Shown piece after piece: positions 1 to 5,492 of a stretch of DNA of 7,373 nt. The notes below the pieces were generated by a model, which saw only the letters and a program-made list of their open reading frames with translations, did not search any database and was not told the DNA's origin. The stretch comes from Candidatus Peribacteraceae bacterium. GTDB taxonomy: Bacteria; Patescibacteriota; Gracilibacteria; Peribacterales; Peribacteraceae. Position 1 is the stretch's first letter. The number at the start of each line of letters is the position of its first letter. A program made the position numbers and the translations under genes. The stretch is from the NCBI GenBank assembly GCA_022843885.1, contig JALHMU010000046.1, positions 1 to 7,373 on the forward strand, given 5' to 3'.

Positions 1-1
1 T

Positions 2-1411
2 TCCACACTCGGTCCTCCGACTTCTTCTATCGAGGGCATCACAATGCTTGCCAAGAACGGCATGAGCGTTGCACGTCTCAACTTCTCTCACGGCGATCAC
101 ACGACGCACGGAAAGAATATTCAGATGGCCAAAGAAGTTCGCAAAAAAACTGGAATGAACTTTGCGATCTTGCTCGATACGAAAGGACCTGAGATCCGCA
201 CGGGTGACGTTGATCAAGCAATCATGATTACGACCGGTCAGGAAGTGATCTTCACATCTAAGCCGACAGGAAAGGAAAAGCTCGCTGAGATCAAGATCAA
301 CTACGATCACTTCGCAAAAGATGTGAAGAATGCTCGTTGCATTTTGCTCGATAACGGTGCGATCGAATTCAAGACGGTGAAGATCAAAGGTGACGCAGTC
401 ATCGCCAAAGCATTGAACCCTGGCAAGATCTCATCACGCCGCCACGTCAACCTTCCAGGCGCATACGTCAGCCTTCCATCCTTCACGAAGAAGGACTGGG
501 ATGACATTGCCTTCGGCATCAAGCAGGAAGTCGACTTCGTCGCTCCTTCCTTCGTTCGTGACGGTAACGACATTAAGGAACTCCGTGCATTCTTGAAGAA
601 GCACAAGAGTCCGATCCACATCATCACGAAGATTGAAACTGAACAGGCTGTTGAGAACCTTGATGACATCATCGAGCTCTCCGACGGTATCATGATCGCT
701 CGCGGTGACCTCGGTGTCGAAGTCCCGTTTGAAAAGATCCCACGCATTCAGAATGAAATCATCATGAAGTGCCGCGAGAAAGGCAAAGTCGTGATCACGG
801 CGACACACATGCTTGAAAGCATGATCCAGAACCCGATGCCAACACGTGCAGAAGTCACGGATATTGCGCACGCCACGATGGAACAAACGGACGCAACGAT
901 GCTTTCCGGTGAAACCGCTGCAGGTCAGTATCCAAAGGAAGCAATCAGCGCCATGGCCAAGGTCATCGCTGAGACCGAATCGTACAATCACTCCTTCACG
1001 GACGCATTCATCGAATCATTCGATAACGACAACATGTCACCGAAGTCTGAGCAGGCGCTCGCTGCGTGTGTCATGGCTCAGAACCTCGATGCCAAGGCAA
1101 TCATTGTCATCACAAAGACCGGTGACACGGCACGCCAAGTCAGCCGTTACCGCTCCCCTGTTCCGATCCTCGCATTCGCCGATTCCGATGTTGTCACGCA
1201 CCAGCTCGCATTGTGCTGGGGCGCAGAAGCCAATCAGATCACAATCAATAGCGATCCTGAGAAAACCGTGCAGACAGCTCTGAAGCTCGCCAAAGAAAAG
1301 AAGCTCTTGAAGGCGGGTGATCAGATCGTTGTCGTTTCCGACATCTCCGTTCCAGGAGCAAAGGAAACAGACGGTTACATCATGACCGTTCAGATTCGCA
1401 AAGCGATCTAA
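2..1411 (+). CDS. pyk: Pyruvate kinase, missing only its extreme N-terminus
   Basis: Last ATP-forming step of glycolysis: phosphoenolpyruvate + ADP to pyruvate + ATP, in the cytoplasm. The frame is open from base 2 and already reads STLGPP, the family's first conserved strand, so the ATG at 44 is internal and the true start lies just left of the window. Visible length is 469 residues against a usual 470-480. Motifs in order: RLNFSHG (near 74-94), LDTKGPEIRTG (173-205), the B domain, the catalytic lysine in TKIET (Lys codon 629-631), ARGDLGVE (698-721, Mg/substrate loop), and LSGETAAG (902-925). A complete C-terminal domain ends at the TAA 1409-1411. Oddities: Thr rather than the usual small Ala/Ser/Cys before the catalytic Lys, and TATHMLES where TATQMLES is common. 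It converges with the ftsL-like gene and overlaps its stop by 4 bases. Identification is certain. Confidence 0.97.
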   Translation, partial: STLGPPTSSIEGITMLAKNGMSVARLNFSHGDHTTHGKNIQMAKEVRKKTGMNFAILLDTKGPEIRTGDVDQAIMITTGQEVIFTSKPTGKEKLAEIKINYDHFAKDVKNARCILLDNGAIEFKTVKIKGDAVIAKALNPGKISSRRHVNLPGAYVSLPSFTKKDWDDIAFGIKQEVDFVAPSFVRDGNDIKELRAFLKKHKSPIHIITKIETEQAVENLDDIIELSDGIMIARGDLGVEVPFEKIPRIQNEIIMKCREKGKVVITATHMLESMIQNPMPTRAEVTDIAHATMEQTDATMLSGETAAGQYPKEAISAMAKVIAETESYNHSFTDAFIESFDNDNMSPKSEQALAACVMAQNLDAKAIIVITKTGDTARQVSRYRSPVPILAFADSDVVTHQLALCWGAEANQITINSDPEKTVQTALKLAKEKKLLKAGDQIVVVSDISVPGAKETDGYIMTVQIRKAI

Positions 1412-1755
1412 GGCTTTTCTGCGAGCGACGTTTCCGTCTTGATAAACTGTGGTTTTGTAATTTTCTGCATTGCAGAAATTTTCGGATCATTTTGGAGTGT
1501 TTCCAGCGCCTGTGCCTTGGCCACTTCCATGTTCAAGATCTCTTGTTCCAACAAAAGCTGACTGCGCTCACGTTCAAGTGAACGAAGGCGATAGCCTTTC
1601 GTTGCATTCATGTTTTGATGAAACAGGATCAGCAATGCCAAACCGACAATCAGCGTACCGATGGTAATCAGCAGCAACATCGTGCTGTTCGTGACCATGC
1701 GGCCGAGCGAACTGCGACGAATGGGTACCGGTGAAGGAAGGGCGGAGGTGATCAC
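1408..1755 (-). CDS. Small bitopic membrane protein, FtsL-like
   Basis: A 115-residue protein with the FtsL/DivIC plan. It has a basic N-terminus (Arg13, Arg14, Arg19), one strong transmembrane helix at about residues 25-45, and a charged, Leu-rich stretch likely to form a coiled coil at about 53-88. In the family this part sits outside the membrane and pairs with FtsB/DivIC in the divisome. There are no catalytic motifs and sequence conservation in the family is very low, so the call rests on shape plus position. It starts 12 bases after the rsmH stop, the classical place of ftsL in the dcw cluster. The start taken is GTG at 1755. An ATG at 1698 (residue 20) is an alternative that keeps the membrane helix; neither has a Shine-Dalgarno sequence. 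Its TAG overlaps the pyk TAA tail to tail. The usual next gene, ftsI, is absent. Confidence 0.7.
   Translation of the reverse strand: MITSALPSPVPIRRSSLGRMVTNSTMLLLITIGTLIVGLALLILFHQNMNATKGYRLRSLERERSQLLLEQEILNMEVAKAQALETLQNDPKISAMQKITKPQFIKTETSLAEKP
1462..1482 (+). terminator. Weak possible terminator for pyk inside the ftsL-like gene
   Basis: A 7-bp perfect stem (1462-1468 with 1472-1478) with a 3-base loop is followed by TTTT, about 50 bases past the pyk stop. The stem has only three G-C pairs and the T-run is short. Because it lies in coding sequence of the opposite strand, it may be chance. No better terminator is visible between the two convergent genes. Confidence 0.25.
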
Positions 1756-1767
1756 AAGGGGGTGGTC

Positions 1768-2718
1768 TTACGAGAGCTTTTGAATGGCGCGGAATTTTGC
1801 GGAACGTGCGCGGGGGTTGTCCTCGATTTCTTTGGATTCTGGAACGATCATTTTTTTGTTCAGGAGTACGAACTTCGCTTCGGCCGAGATTGTACCCGTA
1901 GTCGGGTCTTTTTGTGGAGTGGTGAGAGCACGAAACATATGTTTGACGAGGCGATCTTCGAGTGAATGGTAACTGATGACACCAAGTCGTCCGCCGGGAG
2001 CAAGAAGTGCAGACGCGGCTTCCAGAAGCGATTTCAACGCACCGAGTTCATCATTCACTGCGATACGCAACGCTTGATAGATCTGGGCGTAGACGAATTT
2101 CGCTTCATGTCCGTAGAGTGCGTCGATCAAGATGTTGAGATCGGATGACGTTTCAAACGGCGTCGCGTCGCGTGCGGCAAGAATGGCAGTCACGAAACGA
2201 TGCGTCTTCGGAAGCTCACCATATTCCTGGAAGATGAATGTCAGCTCTTCTTTTGTAGAACGGTTCAGAAGATCGGCAGCTGTCATTCCCCTGGTCTGAT
2301 CGAATCGCATATCGAGTGGTGCATTGCCATGAAACGAAAATCCACGCGCAGTGTCGTCGAGATGCGGGGAACTGAGTCCGAGATCGGCAAGGATCACATC
2401 GAAGGATCGTTGATCTGCAGGCAGACAGTCGGGTAGTTCACGGAAATTTGCGCGCACTGGAAGGAATCGATCTCCAAAATGTTTCAAACGTTCGGTTGCA
2501 ACGGACAAATTCGTAGCATCGGCATCAAGTCCGATCAGTGTCCCGTTCGGAGGCACCTTGGAAAGAAATGCTTCAGCATGTCCGCCAAGTCCGAGAGTAA
2601 CGTCTAGAATCTTTTCTCCGGGTGACGGCAGAAGGATATCGAGGACGGTAGTGAGAAGGACCGGGACATGGCCAGATTCATTCTTTTCGTGGCCAGTCAT
2701 CGAGGAAATTGTACTCAT
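1768..2718 (-). CDS. rsmH: 16S rRNA (cytosine-1402 N4)-methyltransferase RsmH (MraW)
   Basis: Transfers methyl from S-adenosylmethionine to N4 of C1402 in the 16S rRNA decoding centre. It is 316 residues, matching the family's roughly 300-315. Visible motifs: HVPVLL at 17-22; SAM-binding motif I, DVTLGLGGH, at 39-47 (Leu44 where Gly is usual); the acidic LDAD near 64-67; DLGLSSPHLD at 112-121; RGFSF shortly after; QALRIAVNDEL in the middle; YHSLED at 250-255; and the signature NPRARSAKFRA at 301-311. ATG at 2718 is the first start; ATG at 2700 (residue 7) is equally possible, since conservation begins after it, and neither has a ribosome binding site. It lies 68 bases after the glycosyltransferase and 12 before the ftsL-like gene, so the three may be co-transcribed. 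mraZ, which usually precedes it, is not here. Confidence 0.96.
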   Translation of the reverse strand: MSTISSMTGHEKNESGHVPVLLTTVLDILLPSPGEKILDVTLGLGGHAEAFLSKVPPNGTLIGLDADATNLSVATERLKHFGDRFLPVRANFRELPDCLPADQRSFDVILADLGLSSPHLDDTARGFSFHGNAPLDMRFDQTRGMTAADLLNRSTKEELTFIFQEYGELPKTHRFVTAILAARDATPFETSSDLNILIDALYGHEAKFVYAQIYQALRIAVNDELGALKSLLEAASALLAPGGRLGVISYHSLEDRLVKHMFRALTTPQKDPTTGTISAEAKFVLLNKKMIVPESKEIEDNPRARSAKFRAIQKLS

Positions 2719-2731
2719 GGGAGCGAATGGA

Positions 2732-2743
2732 GCAATGCATTGC
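2732..2743. repeat. 12-base perfect palindrome upstream of rsmH
   Basis: GCAATGCATTGC is its own reverse complement and lies 13-24 bases before the rsmH ATG (2718), in the spacer after the glycosyltransferase. It could be a protein-binding site or a small mRNA hairpin near the start codon. At 12 bases it may also be chance. No promoter hexamers stand out in this 68-base spacer. Confidence 0.3.
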
Positions 2744-2786
2744 CCTTGCGAATTTCAGACACCAGTTTCGTATACAAAAGTTGTTC

Positions 2787-3902
2787 TCATTTTCTGGCTT
2801 GTAGATACGCCTGTAAAGTGTTTTGCACTTGGGTTCGAAGCTTAAATCTTTGGCGTGCAGCGTGGCTCGCATTTTGCCCCATATTTCGACGTAATTCTGG
2901 ATCGCGTAACGCTCGCTTGATCGTATCGGCACAACTCAGCACATTTTCATTCTCAAAGAGGAGCCCCGTGTCTTCGTGTGTGATGACCGAACGCAAACCT
3001 GGTGCATTGCTCGCGACCACACACATGCCGGCGGCCATACCTTCGGCTGCAGTCAGTCCGAACCCTTCAACACGTGACGGAACGATCAGCAATGTTGCGG
3101 ATTGCATATGTTCTTTTAATGACGCTTCGGATGTGTGCCCAAGAAAAGAAACAGTCGATCCAAATTTTTCTTCAGCATCAGTAATGAATGCATCATTCAT
3201 TAAATTTTCTCCGATAACTGTCAGATGCAACTCCGGCATTTCTTTTTTCAGAATCTCAAATGCAGAGAGCAACACATCAATCCCCTTTCGTGGCTCAAGT
3301 CTGCCGATAAAGAGCAGTTCATGTGTTTTATCAGGAATGAGTGGTTCATTCAAAAATTGCTGTTCATCCAAACTGTTTTCGATCACGATAATTTTTGCAG
3401 CCGCAATTCCATAGTGCGTCATCAAATCTTGTTTCGTATCTTCCGAGACGCAGATGAGGAGATCAGCCATCTGATATGTTCGCTTCTCAAGACGCGCCAT
3501 GAAATTCTTGAAATGTTTTTTGAGAAAAGATCCCGAGAACACGTGTGTCGTTTCCGCAAGATAGGTGTGATGCACCGTCATGACGAAGGGCACAGATGGT
3601 TTTTTCCGAAGGACGATACCTCCCGATCCACCATGCATGTGCACAAGATCCAATGCATGTTCGCGAATGATGCGCTCGAGTCCAAACCACAGCGTCAAAG
3701 AAAAAGCGGGTGATCCCCCACTCTTATTCCAGCGTCGGCGGGCAATGCGGCTAACTTTTATAGGCGCGAGAGGGCTCGGCGAGAAGACAGTAAAGGAATG
3801 CTCCGTGTGCGCTGCTAAAAGGCCTTCCTGTAACCGCTTTACGTGGATACCCAATCCCCCGATCGGAGGGTCAAAATCGTAGCTAAAAACACCGATGTGC
3901 AT
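2787..3902 (-). CDS. GT4-family (GT-B fold) glycosyltransferase
   Basis: Predicted retaining glycosyltransferase that moves a sugar from a nucleotide-sugar donor to an unknown acceptor, probably an envelope glycan or lipid. It is 371 residues from ATG 3902; a TTG at 3920 would add six residues but less naturally. The N-terminal Rossmann half begins MHIGVFSYDFDPPIGGLG, with the typical glycine-rich acceptor-side loop. The C-terminal half holds FIGRLEPRKGID (about 198-209) and the EX7E donor-binding motif in PSRVEGFGLTAAEGMA, with glutamates at 279 and 287. There is no signal peptide or membrane helix, so it is cytoplasmic or peripheral. It is the first gene of the leftward run into rsmH and diverges from the L,D-transpeptidase-like gene, which fits an envelope role. 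I saw no convincing promoter or Shine-Dalgarno sequence before it. Donor and acceptor cannot be told from sequence. Confidence 0.92.
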   Translation of the reverse strand: MHIGVFSYDFDPPIGGLGIHVKRLQEGLLAAHTEHSFTVFSPSPLAPIKVSRIARRRWNKSGGSPAFSLTLWFGLERIIREHALDLVHMHGGSGGIVLRKKPSVPFVMTVHHTYLAETTHVFSGSFLKKHFKNFMARLEKRTYQMADLLICVSEDTKQDLMTHYGIAAAKIIVIENSLDEQQFLNEPLIPDKTHELLFIGRLEPRKGIDVLLSAFEILKKEMPELHLTVIGENLMNDAFITDAEEKFGSTVSFLGHTSEASLKEHMQSATLLIVPSRVEGFGLTAAEGMAAGMCVVASNAPGLRSVITHEDTGLLFENENVLSCADTIKRALRDPELRRNMGQNASHAARQRFKLRTQVQNTLQAYLQARK

Positions 3903-3968
3903 GCCTGAATGGTACCCCAATTTTGGCTTGTAGCTACCAGAAACCCATTTGAGAGTGCCCTGGCGCTA

Positions 3969-3996
3969 TTGACATAAGCCTGAAAATGGTTAGAAT
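3969..3996 (+). promoter_or_regulatory. Promoter of the L,D-transpeptidase-like gene
   Basis: A perfect -35 TTGACA (3969-3974), a 16-base spacer and a -10 TAGAAT (3991-3996, one mismatch to TATAAT). The predicted start of transcription is near 4002-4005, at or next to the TTG codon at 4005. The transcript is therefore either leaderless or begins about 25 bases before the ATG at 4029. Confidence 0.75.
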
Positions 3997-4004
3997 GTTC
4001 GACT

Positions 4005-4559
4005 TTGGTTTTCTTCGCTTCAGCGTTCATGAGCTTCGTGCTCGGAACAGTGGCTCCTTCCTCTGTGCAGGTTCTCCCTGTGCCCCTCGCTATGTGGGAG
4101 GCACAAGCTGGCGACAGATTCGTGGTCGATACCAAGGCAAATATGGGGTATTTGATCCATGAAAATGGAGAATTTACGTCATTTGAAGTCGCAACAGGAC
4201 AGCGTCGTGTCGTTCGCTATATCGGGCGTACGTACAATGCCGCGACACCGACAAAGGAGTGGACCGCCAAAACAATGGAAATCAAAGGTGATCGATATAC
4301 ATTCGGACCAACGGGAACGTTCTTCCGTCTCTTTGATGATGAAGATAATGAACGCACGGCCTATGGCATTCATACATTCAAATACGAAGACACGATGTTT
4401 GAAGGTGCGCGCTACGGAAGCATGGGATGCATCATCATTCCTGAATCATTGCTCGGTCTCATCACAAAGACATTCGAACTGAACGACAACCAACTCAAAG
4501 TCACAACAATGTACGGGTTTGATCGTCTCGTTGCGCAAGCGACGGACGCGCAGGAATAA
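4005..4559 (+). CDS. Exported L,D-transpeptidase-like (YkuD fold) protein with SMGC motif
   Basis: Family members crosslink or edit peptidoglycan stem peptides outside the membrane through a catalytic cysteine. Numbered from TTG 4005 (184 residues), a hydrophobic export segment (VFFASAFMSFVLGTVA, 2-17) is followed by the YkuD-like core. This includes a VVDTKANMGYLIHENGEF strand pair (40-57), FEVATG (60-65), TP (81-82), GPTGTFF (101-107), and the active-site region YGIH (His123) followed 15 residues later by SMGC (139-142) and IIIP. Spacing fits the HX14-17[S/T]HGC pattern, but the His before Gly-Cys is Met; catalytic His123 and Cys142 are kept. The start is uncertain. TTG 4005 keeps the whole hydrophobic segment and lies 9 bases after the -10 box. 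ATG 4029 is the alternative and shortens that segment by eight residues. No Shine-Dalgarno is seen at either. An envelope role is supported by the divergent glycosyltransferase. Confidence 0.8.
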   Translation: MVFFASAFMSFVLGTVAPSSVQVLPVPLAMWEAQAGDRFVVDTKANMGYLIHENGEFTSFEVATGQRRVVRYIGRTYNAATPTKEWTAKTMEIKGDRYTFGPTGTFFRLFDDEDNERTAYGIHTFKYEDTMFEGARYGSMGCIIIPESLLGLITKTFELNDNQLKVTTMYGFDRLVAQATDAQE

Positions 4560-4594
4560 CTATCGCCATCAGCATAGATGACAAGTGGGAGTGT

Positions 4595-4629
4595 GATGGA
4601 ACGTCTACCGGGGGGTAGGACGTTTCATC
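4595..4629. other. Strong hairpin downstream of the L,D-transpeptidase-like gene
   Basis: Arms 4595-4609 and 4614-4629 pair over 15 bp, with one bulged base (4618) and one G-T wobble (4599/4625), around a four-G loop. It begins 35 bases after the stop codon. No T-run follows on either strand, so it is not a classical intrinsic terminator. It could stabilise the 3' end of the message or be the first domain of the structured segment that follows. The wobble favours the + strand transcript. Confidence 0.6.
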
Positions 4630-4757
4630 GAAAGGCGTGAGGAGGCAAACCTACGGTTTTCCCCTCAAGGACACTCTCCTTTCCCTTAAAGGTGTCCTCA
4701 GCGGTCGGGGCGAGACCCGACGCTTCGGATAGTTTTGAATGGCACAGCCGCCCTTCG
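4629..4757 (+). ncRNA. Candidate structured RNA: closing helix around three hairpins
   Basis: This gene-free stretch folds by eye into a compact multibranch. The closing helix pairs 4629-4637 with 4749-4757 (8 of 9 pairs). Inside it lie hairpin A (4638-4667: 5 + 2 + 5 bp, loop 4652-4654), hairpin B (4668-4698: 7 bp ending in GGACAC/GTGTCC, with an inner CCTTT/AAAGG option), and hairpin C (4700-4724: 9 bp with bulged 4704, loop 4710-4715). A linker of about 24 bases then leads to the closing strand. Six T's follow at 4764-4769, but these also look like an UP element for the next promoter. Strand is uncertain: wobble pairs in hairpin B and the preceding hairpin favour +, while the single mismatch in the closing helix would be a G-U on -. 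I find no motifs of RNase P, tmRNA, SRP, 6S or the riboswitches I know. No dedicated promoter is clear; read-through from the transpeptidase gene is possible. Function unknown. Confidence 0.4.
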
Positions 4758-4778
4758 TTACGATTTTTTAAAATGATG

Positions 4779-4806
4779 TTGACTGGAAAATTTGCAGGTC
4801 TAGAAT
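4779..4806 (+). promoter_or_regulatory. Promoter for the tRNA-like sequence and tRNA-Gly
   Basis: A -35 TTGACT (4779-4784), a 16-base spacer and a -10 TAGAAT (4801-4806), nearly identical in design to the promoter at 3969. An A/T-rich tract at 4763-4775 lies just upstream, as an UP element would. Transcription should begin near 4813, so the RNA would start with the hairpin at 4813-4832. Confidence 0.7.
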
Positions 4807-4812
4807 TCCGTA

Positions 4813-4832
4813 CTCTCTGATTTATTAGAGAG
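4813..4832 (+). other. Hairpin at the 5' end of the tRNA transcript
   Basis: CTCTCTGA (4813-4820) pairs with TTAGAGAG (4825-4832), 8 bp including one G-T, loop TTTA. It sits at the predicted transcription start and ends two bases before the tRNA-like acceptor stem. It could protect the 5' end or guide processing. Confidence 0.45.
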
Positions 4833-4834
4833 AT

Positions 4835-4905
4835 CGTCGAGTAGCTCAATTGGTAGAGCATTGCGCCTAAAAACGCACTTGTTATGGGTTCTCCCATCTC
4901 GACCG
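4835..4905 (+). tRNA. Degenerate tRNA-like sequence, no assignable amino acid
   Basis: Clearly derived from a tRNA. An acceptor stem (4836-4841 with 4898-4903; outer position 4835/4904 is a C-C mismatch), T8-A9, and a perfect D arm (GCTC, AATTGGTA, GAGC at 4844-4859) are all present. The anticodon arm has only four pairs and an eight-base loop, CCTAAAAA (4866-4873), with no clear anticodon. The T stem is intact (ATGGG/CCCAT at 4884-4897), but its loop is only TTCT, three bases short of the normal seven. It lies five bases before tRNA-Gly under the same promoter. It is most likely a pseudo-tRNA or a tRNA-like RNA that has lost decoding; a sequencing error cannot be excluded. CCA is not encoded. 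Confidence 0.5.
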
Positions 4906-4910
4906 CTTCC

Positions 4911-4984
4911 GGTTGTGTAGCTCAGTTGGTAAGAGCGCTGGGGTGCCACCCTAGAGGTCATGGGTTCAACTCCCATCACAACCT
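4911..4984 (+). tRNA. tRNA-Gly(GCC)
   Basis: Complete cloverleaf. The acceptor GGTTGTG pairs with CACAACC (4977-4983), with discriminator T4984, usual for bacterial tRNA-Gly. The D arm is GCTC/GAGC. The anticodon stem is 4938-4942/4950-4954 with one G-T. Anticodon GCC is at 4945-4947, reading GGC/GGU. The T arm is ATGGG-TTCAACT-CCCAT. CCA is not encoded and must be added. It is expressed with the tRNA-like sequence upstream and closed by the terminator two bases later. Confidence 0.95.
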
Positions 4985-4985
4985 T

Positions 4986-5022
4986 AAGACCTCAGTCTCA
5001 CGACTGGGGTCTTCTTTTTTTT
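4986..5022 (+). terminator. Intrinsic terminator after tRNA-Gly
   Basis: A 12-bp stem (4986-4997 with 5002-5013, one G-T pair), a four-base loop TCAC, then C and eight T's (5015-5022). It is a textbook rho-independent terminator that starts one base after the tRNA-Gly discriminator. Confidence 0.93.
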
Positions 5023-5053
5023 CTCTTCAGTTTCAATACATCTCACTTCCCCG

Positions 5054-5059
5054 TATACT
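5054..5059 (+). promoter_or_regulatory. -10 box of tRNA-Ser(GCT)
   Basis: TATACT lies 11 bases before the mature tRNA 5' end. The -35 region is weak: TTCAAT at 5032 with a 16-base spacer, or TTTCAA at 5031. Predicted transcription start is near 5066, leaving a leader of about five bases made of a GCGCGCG-type run. Confidence 0.55.
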
Positions 5060-5070
5060 CTCGCGCGCGT

Positions 5071-5158
5071 GGAGAGGTGGCCGAGTGGCTGAAGGCACCA
5101 CACTGCTAACGTGGCAGACCGCAAGGTCTCGAGGGTTCGAATCCCTCCCTCTCCGCCA
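5071..5158 (+). tRNA. tRNA-Ser(GCT)
   Basis: Class II tRNA with a long variable arm (AGACC-GCAA-GGTCT near 5116-5129). The acceptor GGAGAGG pairs with CCTCTCC, discriminator G5155, and CCA (5156-5158) is encoded. The anticodon loop CTGCTAA gives anticodon GCT at 5105-5107, reading AGC/AGU. The stem has an A-C mismatch next to the loop (5102/5110). The T arm is GAGGG-TTCGAAT-CCCTC. No terminator follows. Confidence 0.95.
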
Positions 5159-5220
5159 GTGTAGATAGAAACATCAAAAACAACGTCATGCTCATGCGTC
5201 GATTTGCAGATCTCGATCGA

Positions 5221-5457
5221 TTACCAATTCCAAAGAATACGTAGACCCTTATTACCGCTGGCGACAGCTGATAAATCCATTTGATAGATGTTCGTTCCTG
5301 GGCGTCCGTATCCCTGACTTTTGAGCTTGTCTGCGACACCGGGCAAACGAAACATTCTGAAGGTATTGATGACCGGCGGTTGCTTCATGCTTTGCGCTGA
5401 TGCTGGAGTTGCCAGAAAGAGCGTAGAGACGGCCAGGAGGGTAGCAATGGCTTTCAT
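5221..5457 (-). CDS. Small secreted protein of unknown function
   Basis: A 78-residue protein that I do not recognise. It opens with a clean Sec signal peptide: Lys2, a hydrophobic core at about 4-17, and the cleavage motif ASA before Gln22 (signal peptidase I; there is no lipobox Cys). The mature part is about 57 residues, starts QSMKQPPVINTF, lacks cysteines, has several Gly/Pro/Asn, and ends in the aromatic tail LRILWNW. A well-formed promoter, TTTACA-N16-TATACT, sits directly upstream and leaves only seven bases between the -10 box and ATG 5457. This supports the start and a leaderless message. It diverges from cutA across an inverted repeat and may share control with it. It stops 63 bases beyond tRNA-Ser(GCT), on the opposite strand. 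That gap (5159-5220) shows no recognisable signal. Confidence 0.7.
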   Translation of the reverse strand: MKAIATLLAVSTLFLATPASAQSMKQPPVINTFRMFRLPGVADKLKSQGYGRPGTNIYQMDLSAVASGNKGLRILWNW

Positions 5458-5464
5458 GAGCCAA

Positions 5465-5492
5465 AGTATACCGTACTTTACATATTTGTAAA
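5465..5492 (-). promoter_or_regulatory. Promoter of the small secreted protein
   Basis: Read on the minus strand: -35 TTTACA (5492-5487), a 16-base spacer and -10 TATACT (5470-5465). Seven bases follow to the ATG at 5457, so transcription should start at or one base before the start codon. The -35 box is embedded in the right half of the inverted repeat at 5475-5494, so a protein bound there would block it. Confidence 0.7.

Noticed and set aside
434..991. 185-residue minus-strand frame inside pyk
   Set aside because: It lies fully antisense to a strongly conserved enzyme and has no domain signature; it is a codon-bias shadow.
2716..2732. MraZ-type boxes (TGGG repeats with 10-base period) before rsmH
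   Set aside because: Only one TGGG and one TGGA occur, on the opposite strand and overlapping the start codon; too little for an MraZ site.
2668..3414. 248-residue plus-strand frame opposite rsmH and the glycosyltransferase
   Set aside because: It is antisense to two clear genes, Ser/Cys-rich with no recognisable domain, and has no start signal.
4629..4757. Structured segment as RNase P RNA, tmRNA, SRP RNA, 6S RNA or a known riboswitch
   Set aside because: On neither strand could I find the RNase P GAGGAAAGTCC-type core, the tmRNA tRNA-like ends and tag frame, the SRP GGTCAGG/GGAAGGAAGCAGCC core, a 6S rod shape, or TPP, FMN, cobalamin, SAM or glycine riboswitch boxes.
4625..4897. 90-residue minus-strand reading frame across the hairpin region
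   Set aside because: It runs antisense through the hairpins, the tRNA promoter and the tRNA-like sequence, starting inside the tRNA-like T arm. It has no promoter, no ribosome site and no recognisable domain; the helices explain the region better.
4884..5168. Plus-strand frame over tRNA-Gly and tRNA-Ser
   Set aside because: It consists of translated tRNA genes and the terminator; not protein coding.
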